From a virus, in the IMG/VR virus record IMGVR_UViG_3300034104_003795, positions 152,370 through 216,369 of that record: a stretch of 64,000 nt of DNA; one strand, 5' to 3'. Shown piece by piece: positions 62,901 through 64,000 of this stretch; within the stretch, counting starts at the first letter, position 1; each line of letters begins with the position of its first letter. The notes below the pieces were generated by a model, which was given only the letters and a program-made list of their open reading frames with translations, was not told the origin of the DNA and searched no databases. Position numbers and translations under genes: made by a program.

Positions 62901-64000
62901 CATCTTTAATTTGCGCCGATTGAGTTACAAATAAAGTATTTAATACTATTTTTTGTGCTAAACGGCTTGCGTAGTTGATACCATCCAATGTTTGGTTTAA
63001 TTGTGCACCCTGCGCTTGAGATGGGAATTGATAATAATAAACACCATTGAATACCGATGCTGAATTTGCATTAAATAATAAGTCTTCAGCTGAACCACTC
63101 AATATAAATCCTAAGTCACGTTTACATTTACTTTCATCGTAAGATGCAGTTGACCAAGAAGAACTTAAATATGCAATACTTTCCGATACTATGAAATCTA
63201 AATTATTTTTTAGAATAGTATAAGCCGCTATTACATTTGAAGATGATATTGATGATGTATATAAAGTTACAATCGGTAATGAACCCGTTCCATTTGCTAT
63301 TATATTTGTTACAATAGAAATTGATGCAGATATTGCATTAGCTTGCGTTTGTGTTGCCGGTGTTCCTCCTAAATATTGAGTAGCATCGGTTACTTTAATA
63401 TTATTTACATTTGAAGTAATAGTAGGTAATGAACCAGTACCATTTTCTAATATGTTTATAATTGTATCAAAACTTGCAGATATATTTCTTGCCAACGAAG
63501 ATGATATAATTACCGAAGATGTATATTGATTTGTATCTGTTATTTTTACTAACCCGTCAACATTTTTTATCAACGTAGGTAAAGAACCAGTTCCATTTTC
63601 AACAATATCCAAAACAATATTAAAATTATTATTTGAAGATGTAAGATATGTGGATGATATTGATGCGGTTGTTATGTAACTATTTGTAGTAGTTCGTTTA
63701 ATTAAAGAATTTACATTTGTTACAATAGTTGGAATTGAACCTGTGCCATTTTCTACAATATCAAGTACGATATCAAATCCAGTAGTTACTTTTGCCTTTT
63801 CAGAATTAGAAGGAGTTATTGATGATGTTATTTGTGTACCACCAATAAAGTTTATACCTCTATTTGTATTTTTAACAATAGTTGTTGGTATTGAACCAGT
63901 TCCGTTTGATACGATATTAAGTATATTACCAAATGAAGCTGATACAATAGATTTATCGTTTGTTACTACTGATATAGATGATGTAATTTGTTGAGCGTTA
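56920..64000 (-). CDS. Very long repeat virion protein with about 15 Cys modules, 5' end outside the window
   Basis: The frame is open from the window edge to the stop at 56920 (at least 2360 codons). There is no stop codon between 63612 and 64000, so an internal TTG at 63612 is not the real start. The protein has about 15 modules of 75-130 residues with the core N--FIQ-ETIAYLSSSW ... C-RD-GYIIDAV-TDLLYGGNERS--AG-YYYLYPS. Between clusters lie shorter units ending NGTGSLPTLI. Similar modules occur in marine T4-like phage structural proteins. Each module keeps one Cys in C-RD. The C-terminal 120 residues form a beta domain (FKALPPNQGGSGVANPAFEITELGGGRIFFTSGNQDGDFRIG). Confidence 0.88.
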   Translation of the reverse strand, partial: NAQQITSSISVVTNDKSIVSASFGNILNIVSNGTGSIPTTIVKNTNRGINFIGGTQITSSITPSNSEKAKVTTGFDIVLDIVENGTGSIPTIVTNVNSLIKRTTTNSYITTASISSTYLTSSNNNFNIVLDIVENGTGSLPTLIKNVDGLVKITDTNQYTSSVIISSSLARNISASFDTIINILENGTGSLPTITSNVNNIKVTDATQYLGGTPATQTQANAISASISIVTNIIANGTGSLPIVTLYTSSISSSNVIAAYTILKNNLDFIVSESIAYLSSSWSTASYDESKCKRDLGFILSGSAEDLLFNANSASVFNGVYYYQFPSQAQGAQLNQTLDGINYASRLAQKIVLNTLFVTQSAQIKDAYSLLVNNKELIKNEVIPYISSSWSTHQYVESTCKRDIVHIIDAVSTDLLYGGNERTINAGVFYYKYPSEATGSQIQETVTGIEYARDIAFKILRGNTFTKVSQNKLQAKELIYNNREFIQNEVISYVSASWSTTSYNELTCKRDVGHILDAVTTDIVYGGNQRSINAGVFYYEYPSQATTSQLGATLSGIKHAKGLTDKILKNSTFASASNSNLSAYELIFNNKSFIQDETIAYLSSSWSTFPYNQTTCKRDIGYILDAVATDILYGGNERVAEAGEYYYLYPSLATVGNDGDTGGQLNQTLDGIKYAKGITEKIVANILLQSPTTSELTGFNLLTDNKKFIQSESIAYLSSSWSGDDGFSYNETTCKRDIGYIIDAVRTDLLYGGNERSSKAGEYYYLYPSAAILTGSISPTTETQKGPTLDGIQYVAGTAQNVISNKVLIAPTGFVTSSVNLLRQNKRFIQNETVQYIDAFFPNLVYLREKCRRDVGYILDAVITDTFYGGNQRSVIAGQYYYLYPSLATKSTQVRETVEGVEYAKVLAKAIAQNIKLNSPALTTNTDGNIKVTDTTQYTTPLSASINEVNQISSSFALVTNIIENGLSTIPTIVENGNGLIKITNTTQYSSSISASGAELDIITSSFKHVADIIENGVAFVPDSLARNYNYGFELSTPTLLHISSQEQIIGTGSYDLAIQITNVSSSYGTVVDVLKNGVSVLPTLVASTSSSLKVTNANPIRQDISASSFDTNKIASGFDLILNVIENGTSVLPTIVSNTSASIKVTDTPQLISGSAAGRLQGKLISASLSLVIDVLLNNGTSSIAYRPSTFPIANTNAKINSAYNLLVSNSKFIVDETIAYMSSSWSGFEYTQSKCERDLTGILSGSAFDLLYGGNSASLFNGKFYFDFPSQATGSQLDQTITAIKYASGLAEKVVLNIPFTHISASINQPTSASWNSLRANKGFIQSESIAYLSSSWGDFDYNEITCKRDIGYIIDAVATDLLYGGNERSVVAGRYYYDFPSQATDSQLEPTLTGVRYAKGTAMNVVVNKEIFTSSLEVQYTYDLIKANKRFIQSESIAFVNVKYPNLDYSESKCYRDLGYIIDGVATDLLYGGNERSRKNADYYYEFPSQANGSGSQVVETVEAIKYAARITTASISSILIGTPSVIPNTLANIKVTNAQQFITSSLFGTITEANAISASISIVTDIVRNGTGSLPTLIPYTTASVDTNVIYAYNLLKANIGFIVSESIAYLSSSWSTASYDESKCRRDLGFILSGSAEDLLFNANSASIFNGVFYYLYPSQAQGAQLNQTLDGINYASRLAQNIVQNVTYVTASANVSASYELIRNNREFIQNETIAYISSSWSTASYDEVTCKRDVGHIIDAVSTDLLYGGNERSTNAGVFYYLYPSQAQGSQLQPTLTGVNYAGQTSKNVATSLTYVTASQIISASVNLLRNNREFIQNETLAYLTASWSTFEYDKDKCKRDVGYILDGVTTDLLYGGNERTVLNGEFYYLYPSLAIVEGDGDGLGQLGQTVDGINYASRLAQKVAQNIVFVTASLEASASFDLLRKNKAFVAEETIKYVSSSWSSVYYNETTCKRDVGYLIDAAATDVLYGGQERSLIAGQYYYLYPSNAINAGVPSTKNQLDPTLTGIRYAGKVSKKVITNPTYLVPSASLLTTAKLLTDNKELIQKETITFLSSSWSNLKYNEVSCSRDLGFIIDAIRTDLVYGGNERSIEAGSYYYKFPSVAIVDSYGDNNGQKKQTVDGINFARGLSEKIVANTLLSYLAPSTKRRQAAERLKLGKEELKQRAIGYTNGAFPYLVYNEASCSRDTGFIVDACVTDLLYGGNERGIRAASSYYDGQYGSAIAVTRDQLLETLETNRYLRTRAEFIAAGAPLEAFGSLIVATGIDYSYNGSGVTFKALPPNQGGSGVANPAFEITELGGGRIFFTSGNQDGDFRIGTGLSINQATGTLVGRTFSKSLFSLVTPFSLALQI

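Noticed and set aside
63610-63612. TTG at 63612 as the start of the Cys-module protein
   Set aside because: The same frame stays open to position 64000 and encodes more of the same NGTGSIPTIV repeats, so the real start is outside the window.

Overview
The window is part of a large AT-rich genome of a contractile-tailed, T4-related phage. Every protein gene I can support, and a tmRNA gene, lies on the minus strand, so transcription runs from position 64000 towards position 1. The host is most likely a Bacteroidetes bacterium. Seven intergenic sites carry the Bacteroidetes promoter signature (TTTGG, exactly 19 nt, then TAnnTTTG or TAnnTTTA), clear ribosome-binding sites are rare, and the window encodes a Bacteroidetes-style histone H1-like protein, a DUF5522-type protein and a BspA-like leucine-rich protein.

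Layout in transcription order. (1) 64000-33467, host-contact module: a very long structural protein with about 15 Cys-containing modules (5' end outside the window), a related 305-aa protein, a 3729-aa fibre with three cupredoxin-like domains and a Gly-Ser/Thr collagen-like region, a PKD plus BspA-like protein, a fibre-assembly chaperone, two small structural proteins, and a 3069-aa fibre ending in a peptidase S74 chaperone. (2) 33415-19135, tail and baseplate: a 141-aa protein, sheath, tube, gp26-like protein with an overlapping-frame 55-aa gene, a 77-aa protein, tape measure, a putative tube-cap protein, a 553-aa protein, a gp53/LysM-like wedge protein, a 903-aa hub-like protein and a 121-aa protein. 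(3) 19091-18705: a complete tmRNA gene with an unusually long tag. (4) 18634-9947: a small basic protein, a truncated family A DNA polymerase, an exported DNA/RNA non-specific endonuclease, a 1412-aa multidomain protein, a 142-aa protein, a GH19 endolysin and a 297-aa repeat protein. (5) 9694-5038, replication and recombination: gp32-like SSB, UvsX, 5'-3' exonuclease, DnaB/gp41-like helicase, and the H1-like protein. (6) 4847-1, nucleotide and small-molecule metabolism: class II ribonucleotide reductase, DUF5522 protein, thioredoxin, a glutamine-dependent asparagine-synthase-like enzyme, a GNAT acetyltransferase and an unidentified gene cut by the window edge.

Two promoter classes are suggested. 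The host-type class precedes replication, metabolism and tmRNA genes. A second motif, ATATTTATA on the coding strand without a -33 element, lies mostly 16-60 nt before the starts of structural and lysis-side genes and looks like a late promoter. Hairpin terminators follow the tube, the 55-aa gene, the 141-aa gene, the 297-aa gene, the 1412-aa gene and the H1-like gene, splitting the region into several transcription units. There is no gene-free stretch above 300 nt; the largest non-coding gaps (4848-5037, 9695-9946) hold promoters and hairpins.

The observations most worth following are the tmRNA with a 24-residue tag, the three cupredoxin-like domains with complete type 1 copper ligand sets inside a tail fibre, the 1412-aa multidomain protein, the promoter grammar, and the AsnB-GNAT cluster at the left edge.
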